Source: Flavobacteriaceae bacterium (GTDB taxonomy: Bacteria; Bacteroidota; Bacteroidia; Flavobacteriales; Flavobacteriaceae). Taken from it: a stretch of DNA of 51,603 nt. The stretch is taken from NCBI GenBank assembly GCA_947453195.1, contig CANGFO010000015.1, positions 1 through 51,603 of the forward strand. The letters run 5' to 3'. Both the position numbers and the translations under genes were made by a program. A model generated the notes under the pieces. The model was not told where the DNA came from. It saw nothing but the letters and a program-made list of their open reading frames with translations, and made no database searches. Below are positions 34,373 to 43,802 of the stretch, in pieces; the stretch's first letter is position 1, and every line of letters begins with the position of its first letter.

Positions 34373-35326
34373 ATGGGATTAACATCATTAGCAATAAAGA
34401 GCACGCTCAATTCATCGTTATCTGATAAAAAAAAGTCAATTATTTTGGCTACAATTTTTTATTGCATCCTTCTTTGCATCCTATATTTAATAAGTTTTTG
34501 GCCTCCTTCCAACGAAGAACTACTGGCCATGACAGGTGGCGGTGGTGGCGGCGGAGTCACTGTAAATTTTGGTGACACTGATTTAGGTTCGGGAACTGAT
34601 TTTGATAATAAAGAGTTAGATGTAAAAACCAACACCAAATTGGTAGCTGCTGTTGAAACACCCCAAGAAGACATTATTTCTCAGGATGCTGAAGCAGATA
34701 AAACGGATGTGGTTATCCCTAAAAACGAACCCGTAAAGAACCCTAAAGTTATCACCAAGCCAGAGGTTGTAAAACCGGTGGAAATAAAAAAACCGGTGGA
34801 GCGTAAAGTGGATGATGCGGTGGCTAATATGATTCGCGGCAATAAAAAGGGTGGGGATGGAAATTCGAATACTGCCGGAAATCAAGGACGCGCAAACGGT
34901 GACATTAATTCAAAAGGATATTCCGGAAACGGAGGATCTGGAGGTGGTTCTGGTGGAGGAAACGGAAGCGGAAAAGGAACGGGTACTGGAGCTGGAAGTG
35001 GTGGCGGAAACGGAAGCGGTAACGGAAGCGGTAACGGAAAAGGTAGCGGCTCAGGTTATTCCTTAACAGGAAGAAAAGCGCTAACCACTCCAAAACCTGA
35101 AAATAACTGCGGAAATGAATATGGAGTTGTAGTAGTAAAAATAACGGTAGACAAAAATGGGAATGCCATTGATGCCAATCCTGGATATAGAGGCACCACA
35201 AACTCAAATTCTTGCTTGATGAATGCCGCAAAAAAAGCAGCATTAAAAACAAAATGGGATCCTAGCCCAGATGGAACTGAAAAACAAGTTGGAACTATAT
35301 TTTACAACTTTGGAATAAAAGATTAG
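34373..35326 (+). CDS. TonB-like energy transducer with glycine-rich linker
   Basis: A 317-residue single-anchor protein. An N-terminal transmembrane helix lies at about 24-42. It is followed by a glycine run (GGGGGGGV), a Pro/Lys/Val-rich section (KPEVVKPVEIKKPVERK) and a long Gly/Ser/Asn-rich stretch (about 165-228). The C-terminal 90 residues (YGVVVVKITVDKNGNAI, then LMNAAKKAALKTKWDPSPDGTEKQVGTIFYNF) resemble a TonB C-terminal domain. It could transmit proton-motive force from ExbBD to outer membrane receptors. The ATG is preceded by AAAGGAG, but with only 2 nt between, so it is not a normal ribosome site. Confidence 0.78.
   Translation: MGLTSLAIKSTLNSSLSDKKKSIILATIFYCILLCILYLISFWPPSNEELLAMTGGGGGGGVTVNFGDTDLGSGTDFDNKELDVKTNTKLVAAVETPQEDIISQDAEADKTDVVIPKNEPVKNPKVITKPEVVKPVEIKKPVERKVDDAVANMIRGNKKGGDGNSNTAGNQGRANGDINSKGYSGNGGSGGGSGGGNGSGKGTGTGAGSGGGNGSGNGSGNGKGSGSGYSLTGRKALTTPKPENNCGNEYGVVVVKITVDKNGNAIDANPGYRGTTNSNSCLMNAAKKAALKTKWDPSPDGTEKQVGTIFYNFGIKD
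35012..35035 (+). repeat. 12-bp tandem repeat in TonB-like linker
   Basis: GGAAGCGGTAAC is present twice in tandem (35012-35023 and 35024-35035), coding GSGN-GSGN. Similar Gly/Ser/Asn codon blocks run on both sides, so the linker length is probably variable between strains. Confidence 0.7.
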
Positions 35327-35340
35327 CAAAAGCCTGCAAT

Positions 35341-35373
35341 AAAAAAAAGCTCCAAATGAAGGAGCTTTTTTTT
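35341..35373. terminator. bidirectional terminator between tonB-like gene and murF
   Basis: AAGCTCC (35347-35353) pairs with GGAGCTT (35361-35367) with a 7-nt loop, flanked by A runs on one side and T runs on the other, so it can serve both convergent genes. Confidence 0.88.
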
Positions 35374-35374
35374 A

Positions 35375-36658
35375 TTAAATATATCCGAGCACTCTTTCAA
35401 GGGCCATTCCACGAGAACCTTTAATTAATATTGCGTTGTTTTTAAACTTGATTGATTGCAGGAATGTTGCAAATGAATCAAAATCCTTATAAAAATTGAA
35501 ATTGCTTTGCTCTACTTTATTTGAATAAAAATCGGTTCCAATAAAATAACAAGCAACCGATTCATTCGATTTTAAATAGTTAACTATCGATTGATGTTCT
35601 GCTAGACTTTCTTCGCCCAATTCAAACATGTCACCAATAATAATTACTTTATCGGTTTTATCCAATTGCAAAAAATTTTGCAAAGCCACAAGCATACTAC
35701 TCGGATTTGCATTATATGCATCTAAGATTATCTCATTAGAATTTTTATTAAGTAATTGCGATCGATTATTTTCGGGAATATAACTTTCAATGGCCTCCTT
35801 AATATCTTTATCTGTAACTTCAAAATAAGTTCCAATAGTAATTGCTGCACTAATGTTATTCGCATTGTACAAACCAATTAAATTGGACTTAACTATAAGT
35901 GCGTGAAATTGCAATTCAACTAATGGATTGGCAATTACATTAGATACACCAGTTGATGCAGTAGCGGAATTTTGACCAAAAGTAATTCGATCCATAGCGC
36001 TGGTTTTATCACTTTGAATTGCATCATCTAAATTTACAAACACTTTTTTATTGTTTGACTTAATATAGGTGTACATTTCGCTTTTGCCTTTTATCACTCC
36101 TTCTACTCCGCCAAAACCTTCTAAATGGGCTTTTCCAAAATTGGTTATGTAACCATAATCTGGTAAGGCAATGCCACACAAAAACTCAATTTCTTTTTGG
36201 TGGTTGGCCCCCATTTCAACGATTCCAATTTCAGTTTCTGAAGTAAAAGAAAGCAAGGTTAAAGGAACACCAATATGGTTATTTAAATTTCCAATAGTGG
36301 CTTTCGTAATGTATTTTTTAGATAATACAACATTTATCAACTCTTTGGTTGTAGTCTTCCCATTACTTCCGGTTAAAGCAATAATCGGAATCTTTAAATA
36401 TTCCCGATGGTATTTAGCCAATTGCTGTAGTGCAGTTAAACCATCTTCTACAAGAATAGTTCTTTCATCAATAAAATAATCCTTATTATCAATAAGAACA
36501 TAAGAAGCTCCATTAGCTAAGGCTTCCTTTGTAAAAGTATTGGCATCAAATCGTTCTCCTTTTAAGGCCACGAAAAAGGATTTTGGAGTGATTTTTCGGG
36601 TATCAATAACTACTGAAGAACAGCTTAGAAATAATTTATGAATTTCGCTAATTGTCAT
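35375..36658 (-). CDS. murF: UDP-N-acetylmuramoyl-tripeptide--D-alanyl-D-alanine ligase
   Basis: A 427-residue Mur ligase that adds D-Ala-D-Ala to the UDP-MurNAc tripeptide, the last cytoplasmic step of precursor synthesis. The P-loop is TGSNGKTT (96-103). The start VIDTRKITPKSFFVALKGERFD is typical of MurF and differs from MurC/D/E. The conserved IVEMGANHQKEIEFL and LDAYNANPSSM blocks are present. It sits head-to-tail after gldJ with a terminator between. The gldJ-murF order is, to my knowledge, common in Flavobacterium. Confidence 0.93.
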   Translation of the reverse strand: MTISEIHKLFLSCSSVVIDTRKITPKSFFVALKGERFDANTFTKEALANGASYVLIDNKDYFIDERTILVEDGLTALQQLAKYHREYLKIPIIALTGSNGKTTTKELINVVLSKKYITKATIGNLNNHIGVPLTLLSFTSETEIGIVEMGANHQKEIEFLCGIALPDYGYITNFGKAHLEGFGGVEGVIKGKSEMYTYIKSNNKKVFVNLDDAIQSDKTSAMDRITFGQNSATASTGVSNVIANPLVELQFHALIVKSNLIGLYNANNISAAITIGTYFEVTDKDIKEAIESYIPENNRSQLLNKNSNEIILDAYNANPSSMLVALQNFLQLDKTDKVIIIGDMFELGEESLAEHQSIVNYLKSNESVACYFIGTDFYSNKVEQSNFNFYKDFDSFATFLQSIKFKNNAILIKGSRGMALERVLGYI

Positions 36659-36680
36659 TATAAATCTATTTTAAAAAACA

Positions 36681-36704
36681 AAAAGCCCTAATAAAAGGGC
36701 TTTT
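36681..36704 (-). terminator. terminator after gldJ
   Basis: AAAAGCCC (36681-36688) and GGGCTTTT (36697-36704) form a stem with an 8-nt loop, followed on the minus strand by a T-rich tract. It lies between gldJ and murF and implies separate murF transcription. Confidence 0.85.
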
Positions 36705-36724
36705 GCTATATTTAATTATAAATA

Positions 36725-38443
36725 TTATCTTTTTTTATTTCTAGCAGATTTTTTGAAATCTGATTTTGGACCTACTCTAGACATTGCACATCTAAATCCG
36801 ATATAATCCGTTGCCATATCTTGTGGGAAATATCTTCTTTGAGCTGGATCTAACCAATACGCTCTATCTCTCCAAGATCCTCCTTTATAAACTCTTACAT
36901 CGTCATTTACTAAAGTTGTTCTTTTATTAGAGTGATCGTATTTACGAATCATGTTACCAATACTATCTGTAGATACATTGTGAACAGGTGAATCATACAT
37001 TCTTTGCTCATCTTTTAATTTTCCGTCACCTTCTTCTGAAGTACCAAAATCAAAATATCTTGAAGATTGTTTATCCCCATCTCTATAATTTTTCTCATTA
37101 CTCTTATCAAAGTTTTTTCTTAAATAAGTTTCTTTTTCATCTACAGGAACTTGAGCAATTTGACCAATAAAGTTTCTTGCCATAAGTCTTCCATTTGATA
37201 ATGTATCAAATTTTTGAGTTTCTGAAGTAACTAACTCTACTTTACCGTCAGTACCAATTTTATTTTTGGTAAATTCATTACCTCTATAGTAGTTAAAGTC
37301 ACTTGCTTCATCATCAACTATTGGACGGTACACATCGGCTACCCATTCGGCAACGTTACCTGCCATGTCATATAATCCAAAGTCATTTGGTGGATATGAT
37401 TTTACTTTATTAGTAATATCCGCATTATCATCAGACCAACCTGCAATTCCGCCGTAATCTCCTTTACCTTGTTTAAAGTTAGCCAATTGGTCCCCTTTAA
37501 TTTGTCTTTTTCTTGAACGAGTATAGCTACCAGACCAAGGATATTTCTTTTGACCTTTGTAAGTATTGTATTCTCTTTGTCCTACATCAGATGCTGAAGC
37601 GTATTCCCACTCTGCTTCTGTTGGTAAACGATATTCTGGCAAAATAATACCAGATGTTCTTTGAGCATATACATTAGTTGCTGGCTTAGTAGTTCCACCA
37701 GGCCCTTTAGTTCCTCCTTTACCTGCAGCTTTAGAATTTTTTCTGCCTTTTAATACAACTTTATCATCTCCTCCAAATGTTTTAGAAGGTGCAGCTAAAT
37801 AGGTATCTGTGCTAAAAGTAGCATCTGCTTTTACATCAAGTACTTTAGCATCTTTTTTCAAATAGCCTTCTCTTTCTAATACTGATTCGTTCACACGGTC
37901 AGTTCTCCATTTACTAAATTCAGTTGCCTGAATCCAATTCACACCAACCACTGGGTATTCAGCGTAAGCTGGATGTCTTAAATAGTTATTTGTCATCGTT
38001 TCATTATAACCTAAACGATCTCTCCAAACTAATGTATCTGGCAATACACCTTCATAAATGGTTTTGTAGTTATCTTGCTCTGGAGGAAATACTCGCTTTG
38101 TCCAGTCAATATATTCCATATACATCAAATTGGTAACTTCTGTTTCATCCATATAAAAGGACATAACATGTTGTTGGTTTGGTGTATTGTTCCAATCGTG
38201 CATTGGATCATCTTGAACTTTACCCATAGTAAATGTTCCACCCTCAACTAATACCAAACCTGGTGCAGTTTCTTGTTTCTTAAATTTAGAAGCATATTGA
38301 AACCCTCCTTTTTTGTCATTGATTTTCCAACCGGTTCCTTTAGATCCAGAATTAGAACTTGACTTTTTGCTACAACTTGTAATACTAACCGAGATTACTA
38401 ATACAAATAACAATCTCATTGTCATAAATTTGTTTACATTCAT
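36725..38443 (-). CDS. gldJ: gliding motility lipoprotein GldJ
   Basis: A 572-residue lipoprotein. The signal ends in a lipobox (VSITSC, C24), followed by a Ser/Lys-rich linker. The rest is an FGE/sulfatase-modifying-factor fold: LVEGGTFTMGKVQDD, then DETEVTNLMYMEYIDW, LPTEAEWEYA, YDMAGNVAEWVAD and VYKGGSWRD. GldJ and its paralogue GldK share this fold; the position next to porU and porV and the N-terminus identify GldJ. In F. johnsoniae GldJ is needed for gliding and stabilises GldK of the T9SS. It is in the periplasmic side of the outer membrane. The start could also be the second Met (38425). Confidence 0.9.
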   Translation of the reverse strand: MNVNKFMTMRLLFVLVISVSITSCSKKSSSNSGSKGTGWKINDKKGGFQYASKFKKQETAPGLVLVEGGTFTMGKVQDDPMHDWNNTPNQQHVMSFYMDETEVTNLMYMEYIDWTKRVFPPEQDNYKTIYEGVLPDTLVWRDRLGYNETMTNNYLRHPAYAEYPVVGVNWIQATEFSKWRTDRVNESVLEREGYLKKDAKVLDVKADATFSTDTYLAAPSKTFGGDDKVVLKGRKNSKAAGKGGTKGPGGTTKPATNVYAQRTSGIILPEYRLPTEAEWEYASASDVGQREYNTYKGQKKYPWSGSYTRSRKRQIKGDQLANFKQGKGDYGGIAGWSDDNADITNKVKSYPPNDFGLYDMAGNVAEWVADVYRPIVDDEASDFNYYRGNEFTKNKIGTDGKVELVTSETQKFDTLSNGRLMARNFIGQIAQVPVDEKETYLRKNFDKSNEKNYRDGDKQSSRYFDFGTSEEGDGKLKDEQRMYDSPVHNVSTDSIGNMIRKYDHSNKRTTLVNDDVRVYKGGSWRDRAYWLDPAQRRYFPQDMATDYIGFRCAMSRVGPKSDFKKSARNKKR

Positions 38444-38640
38444 ACTTAAGTAGGTAATAAATTTCGAGCCGCAATATAAGAATTAACCTTGATACCGCAA
38501 CAAGTTTTTTAAAAAATAGAAAAAATATTTTTCAACATATTTTAATAACGCAACCACTTATTTATTATTGTGTAACCAAATTATTAATTTTAATTTTACC
38601 AAATTGTAATATTTACTATATATTTTCGTTTTCATATCCA

Positions 38641-41600
38641 ATGAAAAATATTCTTACTTGTTTTTTTATTCTACTAAGCTGCTTTTTAAAAGCACAACAA
38701 AGTGCAACAATCTCAATAGATTGGCTCACTAAAACGGAATATGCACTAGAAGAAACCAAATTGCAAATCCCACAATTTTCATCAGATAGTTACAATTTTA
38801 ATTTCCATAACAGATCTTTATTTTTTGTAAAAAAAATCCCGATAGATTATTTTATTGACGAAAACTCACTTCAAGTTACTAACATTAGCTACGAATCTAT
38901 TTCTGAATCTCAAATAGGAGATTTATCTAAATCTGAAATAAAAAGCACCATTAACGCCTCTATAAAAACCATCACGGCTAGAGATCAAAATTACGGCTAT
39001 CTTTCTTTTTGCCCTATTATCAAAGACGAAACAGGGTACAAAAAAGTACTTTCGTTAACGTATTCTTTCACGAAATCTTCTTTTGGAAACAAACAAATTT
39101 CAAATAATTCTACTACTGCAATAACCAACTCGGTTTTGGCATCCGGAACATGGAAACGAATTTATGTTCAAAAATCGGGCATATATAAAATTTCTAAAAG
39201 TTTTTTATCCGATTTAGGGTTTAACCCGAATAATATTGACCCTCAAAAAATTCAAATCTATAGTCTTGGAGGCCGCATGGCACCTTTAACTAATAGCATT
39301 GCTTACCCTAATGATCTTGCTGAAAATGCCATTCAAGTTGTTGGGGAATCAGACGGTTCATTTAATGATGGGGATTATATACTATTTTATGGAGAAGGTA
39401 TGGATAATTGGAGCGCCGAAAACAATACCAATTTAAATTTATACGCCGACAAATCCTATTATTACATCACAATTGGAGCCACAAACGGTAAAAGAATTAA
39501 TACCCTATCCGAACCTACAGGAACAGCAACTAGTTCCTTTACCACTTTTGATGATTATCAATTTCACGAGGTTGATTTAACAAATATTGGCCGTCTAGGT
39601 AGAACTTGGTTTGGCGAAGATTTTAGTACCAAAAACGAACAAACTTTTGATTTTTCGTTTCCAAATATCGACACCACAACTCCAGTGAATGTAGCGATAC
39701 ATACCGGAGCAAATTCGGTTGTAGCAACCTCATTTGTTGTTACTGCAAACGGAGCCAACTTAGGCACTTTAAACATGGTAGATGTTGCTTTGAATTCTGG
39801 TAAAGCGGCGGCTGAAGCTAGTTTGCCCTATAATACTACTTTCCCTGCTGCTACAACAATCAGCATTAAACTTACTTACAACAATAATGGAGTGCCAACC
39901 TCAAAAGGTTATTTGGATTTCATTAATTTAAAGGTAAAAAGCAATTTAGTTGGATACGGAAGACAATTTCGTTTTACAAATAATTCAACCACTTCATTAA
40001 CTGGAATTGGCCAATACCAATTTACCAATGCAACAGGAATTTCTCAAGTTTGGGACATTACTGATATATACAACATAGGTAATTATAATAATAGTGGGCA
40101 AAGTAATTTTGCTTTCAAAACCAATTTAGGCCAAGCTAATAAATACATTGCACTTGATTTATCGGATACGTATACTCCTTCAAAAGACTCCAATCCTTCA
40201 GTTGCCAATCAAAATTTAAAAGGGACTATTTTCAAAAACAATCAAGGCGTTTTTCAAGACATTGATTATTTAATTATCACTCCAAGTTCATTAAATGCTC
40301 AAGCAGAAAAATTAGCTAATTTTCATCGAAATTATTCAGGATTAAACGTCAAAGTGGTGAATCTTGAACTAATTTACCCAGAGTTTGGTGGCGGAAAACA
40401 AGATATTGGCGCTATACGAAATTTCATTAAATACGTGTATCAAAATGCTTCTACTGCAGCCAACAAAGTAAAATATGTGAATCTTTTTGGAGATGCTTCT
40501 TTTGATTTTAAAGATCGAATTCGCAATAACACCAATGTGGTACCCATTTATCATGCCGTAAATAGTTATTATGAAACGGCAGCTTCTTTCTCTTCTGATG
40601 ATTATTTTGTCGAGATGGATCCTAGCGAAGGAAATCTAGACAATGGCTATGGAGCTCCAGATATTGCAGTTGGGAGAATGCTAATTTCTTCAGCTCAACA
40701 AGCTGAAGAAATGGTAAACAAGGTTATCGAATACTACGATATAAAATCCTATGGAAGTTGGAGAAACAACTATGTAGCCATTTCCGATGACACCGATAAA
40801 ACAGGAGATAATGTTTTGCAAGCTGCTCAAAATTCACTTACTGATACTATTTATTCCAATAAACCAATTGTGAATTTCAAGAAAATTCTTTTGGATTCGT
40901 ACCAACAAGAAACATCTGCCGGGGGTGATCGTTACCCTAAAGCAAAAGAAGATTTAAATAATTACTTCGAAAAAGGGGCTTTAGTATTCAACTTTTTAGG
41001 TCATGGTGGCGAAGACGGACTTACAGGTGAACGCCTATGGGACAAACTTGATGGAGCTAATTATTACAACCAATACCGTTACCCTCTTTTTATTACCATT
41101 ACTTGTCAGTTTACACGTTTTGACAATCCCGTCCGACCAACAGCGGGAGAATACACCTATTGGAACCCAAAAGGAGGGGCCATTTCATTAATTTCAACCA
41201 CAAGAGAAATCAGCTATGCCTTTGATTTTAACAGTTCTCTTTCCGGAATTCTTTACTCCTTCGGAAACACACCAAGCGTATCGGTTGCAGAAGCATTAAG
41301 GCAAGCCAAAAGCATTAGTAATGCCGATGGATCTGCTATTCGGGTGACCTCCTACATTGGCGACCCAGCATTAATGCTGGCAATTCCAAAACCAAAAGTC
41401 GTACTTACCAAAATAAATGATGTTCCTCTCACACTTCCAGTAGATGACCTGAAAGCATTAAGTTATGTAAAATTATCTGGCGAAGTACAAGACGAAAACG
41501 GCCTATTGTTATCCAATTTTAATGGGGATGTGGCCATAAATGTTTTTGATAAAAACTACACAATAATGACTTTAAACAATGACGGATTCAGTCCGCCTAT

Positions 41601-42474
41601 TCCATTAAACAGTCTAGGAGAAACCATTTTTAGAGGAAATGCCTCCGTTTCAAATGGATTGTTTGAAATCGGATTTGTGGTTCCTAAAGACATTAAAATT
41701 CCACTAGGAAACGGAAGAGTGAGTTTTTATGCTAAAAAAAATCAAGTATTAGAAGACAAAACAGGTTACAATTTGAACATTAAAGTTGGCGGGGTAAATA
41801 CCAATGCTGTTGCCGATGTTACTCCCCCAAGAGTTCGCCTTTACATGAATGATGAAACCTTTGTAAATGGAGGAATCACTAATGAATCTCCTTATTTATT
41901 AGCCTTTTTAGAAGACGAACACGGAATAAATACCGCAAGCGGAATTGGACATGATATTGTAGGAATTTTAGACGGAAATGAAACCAAACCGTATATTTTA
42001 AACGACTATTACGAAACCGAGCTCAACAATTACACCAAGGGAAAAATTAGATTTCAGTTACGGAATTTAGCGGCAGGTTTGCACACCATCACTTTTAAAG
42101 CTTGGGATGTGTACAATAATTTTGTTTCAAGTGAAATTCAATTTGTAGTTGCCAACAGTCAAGAAATCACCTTGACTAATGTGTTAAATTACCCAAATCC
42201 GTTTGTGAATTATACGCAGTTTTGGTTCAGTCACAATAAACCTTATGAACCTTTAGAAGTACAGGTTCAAGTGCTAACAATTACTGGGAAAGTCGTAAAA
42301 ACCATCAATCAAATCATCACTACAGAAGGCTTTTTGTCTAGAGAAATTACCTGGGATGGCAAAGATGATTTTGGAGATAAAATTGGTAAGGGAGTCTACA
42401 TATACAAACTCACCGTAAAATCAACAATTTCCAATAATAAGGCTGAAAAATACGAAAAACTTGTAATCCTATAA
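38641..42474 (+). CDS. porU: type IX secretion system sortase PorU
   Basis: A 1277-residue secreted C25 (gingipain-like) peptidase. It has an N-terminal signal peptide ending around KAQQ and catalytic H788 (FLGHGGED) and C822 (ITCQFTRF). The last 100 residues (LNYPNPF, GKGVYIYKL, YEKLVIL) form a type IX C-terminal domain. PorU cleaves the CTD of T9SS cargo at the cell surface and attaches it to lipopolysaccharide in P. gingivalis; its own CTD is kept. It is divergent from gldJ with a 197-bp AT-rich gap and is followed by porV. Confidence 0.95.
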   Translation: MKNILTCFFILLSCFLKAQQSATISIDWLTKTEYALEETKLQIPQFSSDSYNFNFHNRSLFFVKKIPIDYFIDENSLQVTNISYESISESQIGDLSKSEIKSTINASIKTITARDQNYGYLSFCPIIKDETGYKKVLSLTYSFTKSSFGNKQISNNSTTAITNSVLASGTWKRIYVQKSGIYKISKSFLSDLGFNPNNIDPQKIQIYSLGGRMAPLTNSIAYPNDLAENAIQVVGESDGSFNDGDYILFYGEGMDNWSAENNTNLNLYADKSYYYITIGATNGKRINTLSEPTGTATSSFTTFDDYQFHEVDLTNIGRLGRTWFGEDFSTKNEQTFDFSFPNIDTTTPVNVAIHTGANSVVATSFVVTANGANLGTLNMVDVALNSGKAAAEASLPYNTTFPAATTISIKLTYNNNGVPTSKGYLDFINLKVKSNLVGYGRQFRFTNNSTTSLTGIGQYQFTNATGISQVWDITDIYNIGNYNNSGQSNFAFKTNLGQANKYIALDLSDTYTPSKDSNPSVANQNLKGTIFKNNQGVFQDIDYLIITPSSLNAQAEKLANFHRNYSGLNVKVVNLELIYPEFGGGKQDIGAIRNFIKYVYQNASTAANKVKYVNLFGDASFDFKDRIRNNTNVVPIYHAVNSYYETAASFSSDDYFVEMDPSEGNLDNGYGAPDIAVGRMLISSAQQAEEMVNKVIEYYDIKSYGSWRNNYVAISDDTDKTGDNVLQAAQNSLTDTIYSNKPIVNFKKILLDSYQQETSAGGDRYPKAKEDLNNYFEKGALVFNFLGHGGEDGLTGERLWDKLDGANYYNQYRYPLFITITCQFTRFDNPVRPTAGEYTYWNPKGGAISLISTTREISYAFDFNSSLSGILYSFGNTPSVSVAEALRQAKSISNADGSAIRVTSYIGDPALMLAIPKPKVVLTKINDVPLTLPVDDLKALSYVKLSGEVQDENGLLLSNFNGDVAINVFDKNYTIMTLNNDGFSPPIPLNSLGETIFRGNASVSNGLFEIGFVVPKDIKIPLGNGRVSFYAKKNQVLEDKTGYNLNIKVGGVNTNAVADVTPPRVRLYMNDETFVNGGITNESPYLLAFLEDEHGINTASGIGHDIVGILDGNETKPYILNDYYETELNNYTKGKIRFQLRNLAAGLHTITFKAWDVYNNFVSSEIQFVVANSQEITLTNVLNYPNPFVNYTQFWFSHNKPYEPLEVQVQVLTITGKVVKTINQIITTEGFLSREITWDGKDDFGDKIGKGVYIYKLTVKSTISNNKAEKYEKLVIL

Positions 42475-42490
42475 GAAAATACTATATTTG
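42461..42490 (+). promoter_or_regulatory. internal promoter of porV
   Basis: TTG (42461-42463) lies in the last codons of porU, and TATATTTG (42483-42490) follows after 19 bp. Predicted start near 42494 gives a leader of about 20 nt to the porV ATG at 42515. This allows porV to be made independently of porU. Confidence 0.7.
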
Positions 42491-42514
42491 TTAATTAATT
42501 ACACCACAAAAAAA

Positions 42515-43735
42515 ATGAAATCAATGTTTCAAAAAAATCTATTCCTAAAGAATTTTTGCACAAATAAAAACACACTCCTATTACTATTGGTTTTATTCGC
42601 AAATCCTAACCTTTATGCACAGGAAAGAGTAATCACCACCGGAGTTCCTTTTCTTTTGGTTGCTTCTGATGCACGTGCTGCAGGTATGGCAGACCAAGGG
42701 GTTGCCACTTCTACCGACGCGTATTCCCAACAGTGGAATCCAGCGAAATATGCTTTTGCTACCGACAAACAAGGATTTTCAATTAGTTATACTCCCTATT
42801 TAACCCAATTGGTAAACGATATTTCCTTGGGTCAAGTTAACTACTACAACCGTATCTCGGAGAGAAGTGCGTTTGCAACAAGTTTGCGTTATTTCAGTCT
42901 GGGTGATATTGAGTTGAGACAAAATTATGACGATGAAGCAAAAGTGGTTAAACCAAATGAATTGGCTTTAGACGGTTCGTATTCCCTAAAACTAAGTGAC
43001 CATTTTAGTATGGCGGTTGGGGGACGCTACATTAGATCGAATTTGAAAATTCAAGATCAAAACGTCGATGCAGTTGCAGGTACCTCTTTTGCGGTAGATG
43101 TAGCCGGATTCTTTCAATCGGAAGAAATTGCCTTCAGTGATTTTAACGGAAGATACCGTTTGGGTTTCAATTTCCAAAATATGGGTCCAAAAATTAGTTA
43201 TGACGCCACAAAAAATGACATCACCTCAAATTATTTACCAGCAAACATGCGTCTTGGAGGAGGATTTGATTTTATCTTAGACGATTATAACAAAGTGGCT
43301 TTAAATGTGGAATTTGCCAAATTAATGGTACCAACTCCACAAGCGCTAACTGATGTTAATGGTGATGGGGTAATTGATAATACTGACCAATCATTAATTA
43401 ATGAGGAATATAAAAAAACAAACTGGGTTTCTGGAATGTTCAAATCATTCAATGATGCTCCTGGAGGATTTTCTGAAGAGTTAAAAGAAATTACTTACTC
43501 GGTAGGAACAGAATATATGTATCAAGATTCATTTGCATTTCGAATGGGATATTTTCATGAAAGCCCTGTAAAAGGAGCTAGAAAATTTTTCTCACTTGGC
43601 GCCGGATTTAAATACAATGTAGTTAAAGTTGATGTTTCTTATTTATTCAATGCTTCAAACATTAAAAGCCCTTTAGAAAACACGCTTCGTTTTTCTCTAA
43701 CGTTTAATTTTGGAGATAAATACGACGATCTTTAA
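42515..43735 (+). CDS. porV: type IX secretion system outer membrane protein PorV
   Basis: A 406-residue outer membrane beta-barrel of the FadL-like PorV/LptO family. The signal peptide ends NLYAQ, and the mature part opens VITTGVPFLLVASDARAAGMADQGVAT, a conserved PorV sequence. PorV binds CTD cargo after passage through the SprA pore and delivers it to PorU. The start is the ATG at 42515; a TTG start upstream (42488) falls in the -7 box and cannot be used. An alternative ATG is at 42524. A strong terminator follows. Confidence 0.94.
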   Translation: MKSMFQKNLFLKNFCTNKNTLLLLLVLFANPNLYAQERVITTGVPFLLVASDARAAGMADQGVATSTDAYSQQWNPAKYAFATDKQGFSISYTPYLTQLVNDISLGQVNYYNRISERSAFATSLRYFSLGDIELRQNYDDEAKVVKPNELALDGSYSLKLSDHFSMAVGGRYIRSNLKIQDQNVDAVAGTSFAVDVAGFFQSEEIAFSDFNGRYRLGFNFQNMGPKISYDATKNDITSNYLPANMRLGGGFDFILDDYNKVALNVEFAKLMVPTPQALTDVNGDGVIDNTDQSLINEEYKKTNWVSGMFKSFNDAPGGFSEELKEITYSVGTEYMYQDSFAFRMGYFHESPVKGARKFFSLGAGFKYNVVKVDVSYLFNASNIKSPLENTLRFSLTFNFGDKYDDL

Positions 43736-43756
43736 TAGTCAAAACAAATTAACAAC

Positions 43757-43791
43757 AATCCAAATTTCTGTTTGAAATTTGGATTTTTTTT
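43757..43791 (+). terminator. terminator after porV
   Basis: AATCCAAATTTC pairs with GAAATTTGGATT around a 5-nt loop, followed by a T run. It ends the porU-porV unit; the cdd start lies 12 nt beyond. Confidence 0.85.
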
Positions 43792-43802
43792 CCTCCATAC
43801 CC

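Noticed and set aside
34361..34375. AAAGGAG as a Shine-Dalgarno site for the TonB-like gene
   Set aside because: Only two bases separate it from the ATG, too close for a normal site, and other genes in the window show none.
42488..42514. TTG start for porV at 42488
   Set aside because: The codon lies in the TATATTTG promoter box, so it cannot be in the transcript; the ATG at 42515 gives a proper signal peptide.
43779..43802. TTG start for cdd at 43779
   Set aside because: It falls within the porV terminator hairpin; the ATG at 43803 matches the usual start of the family.
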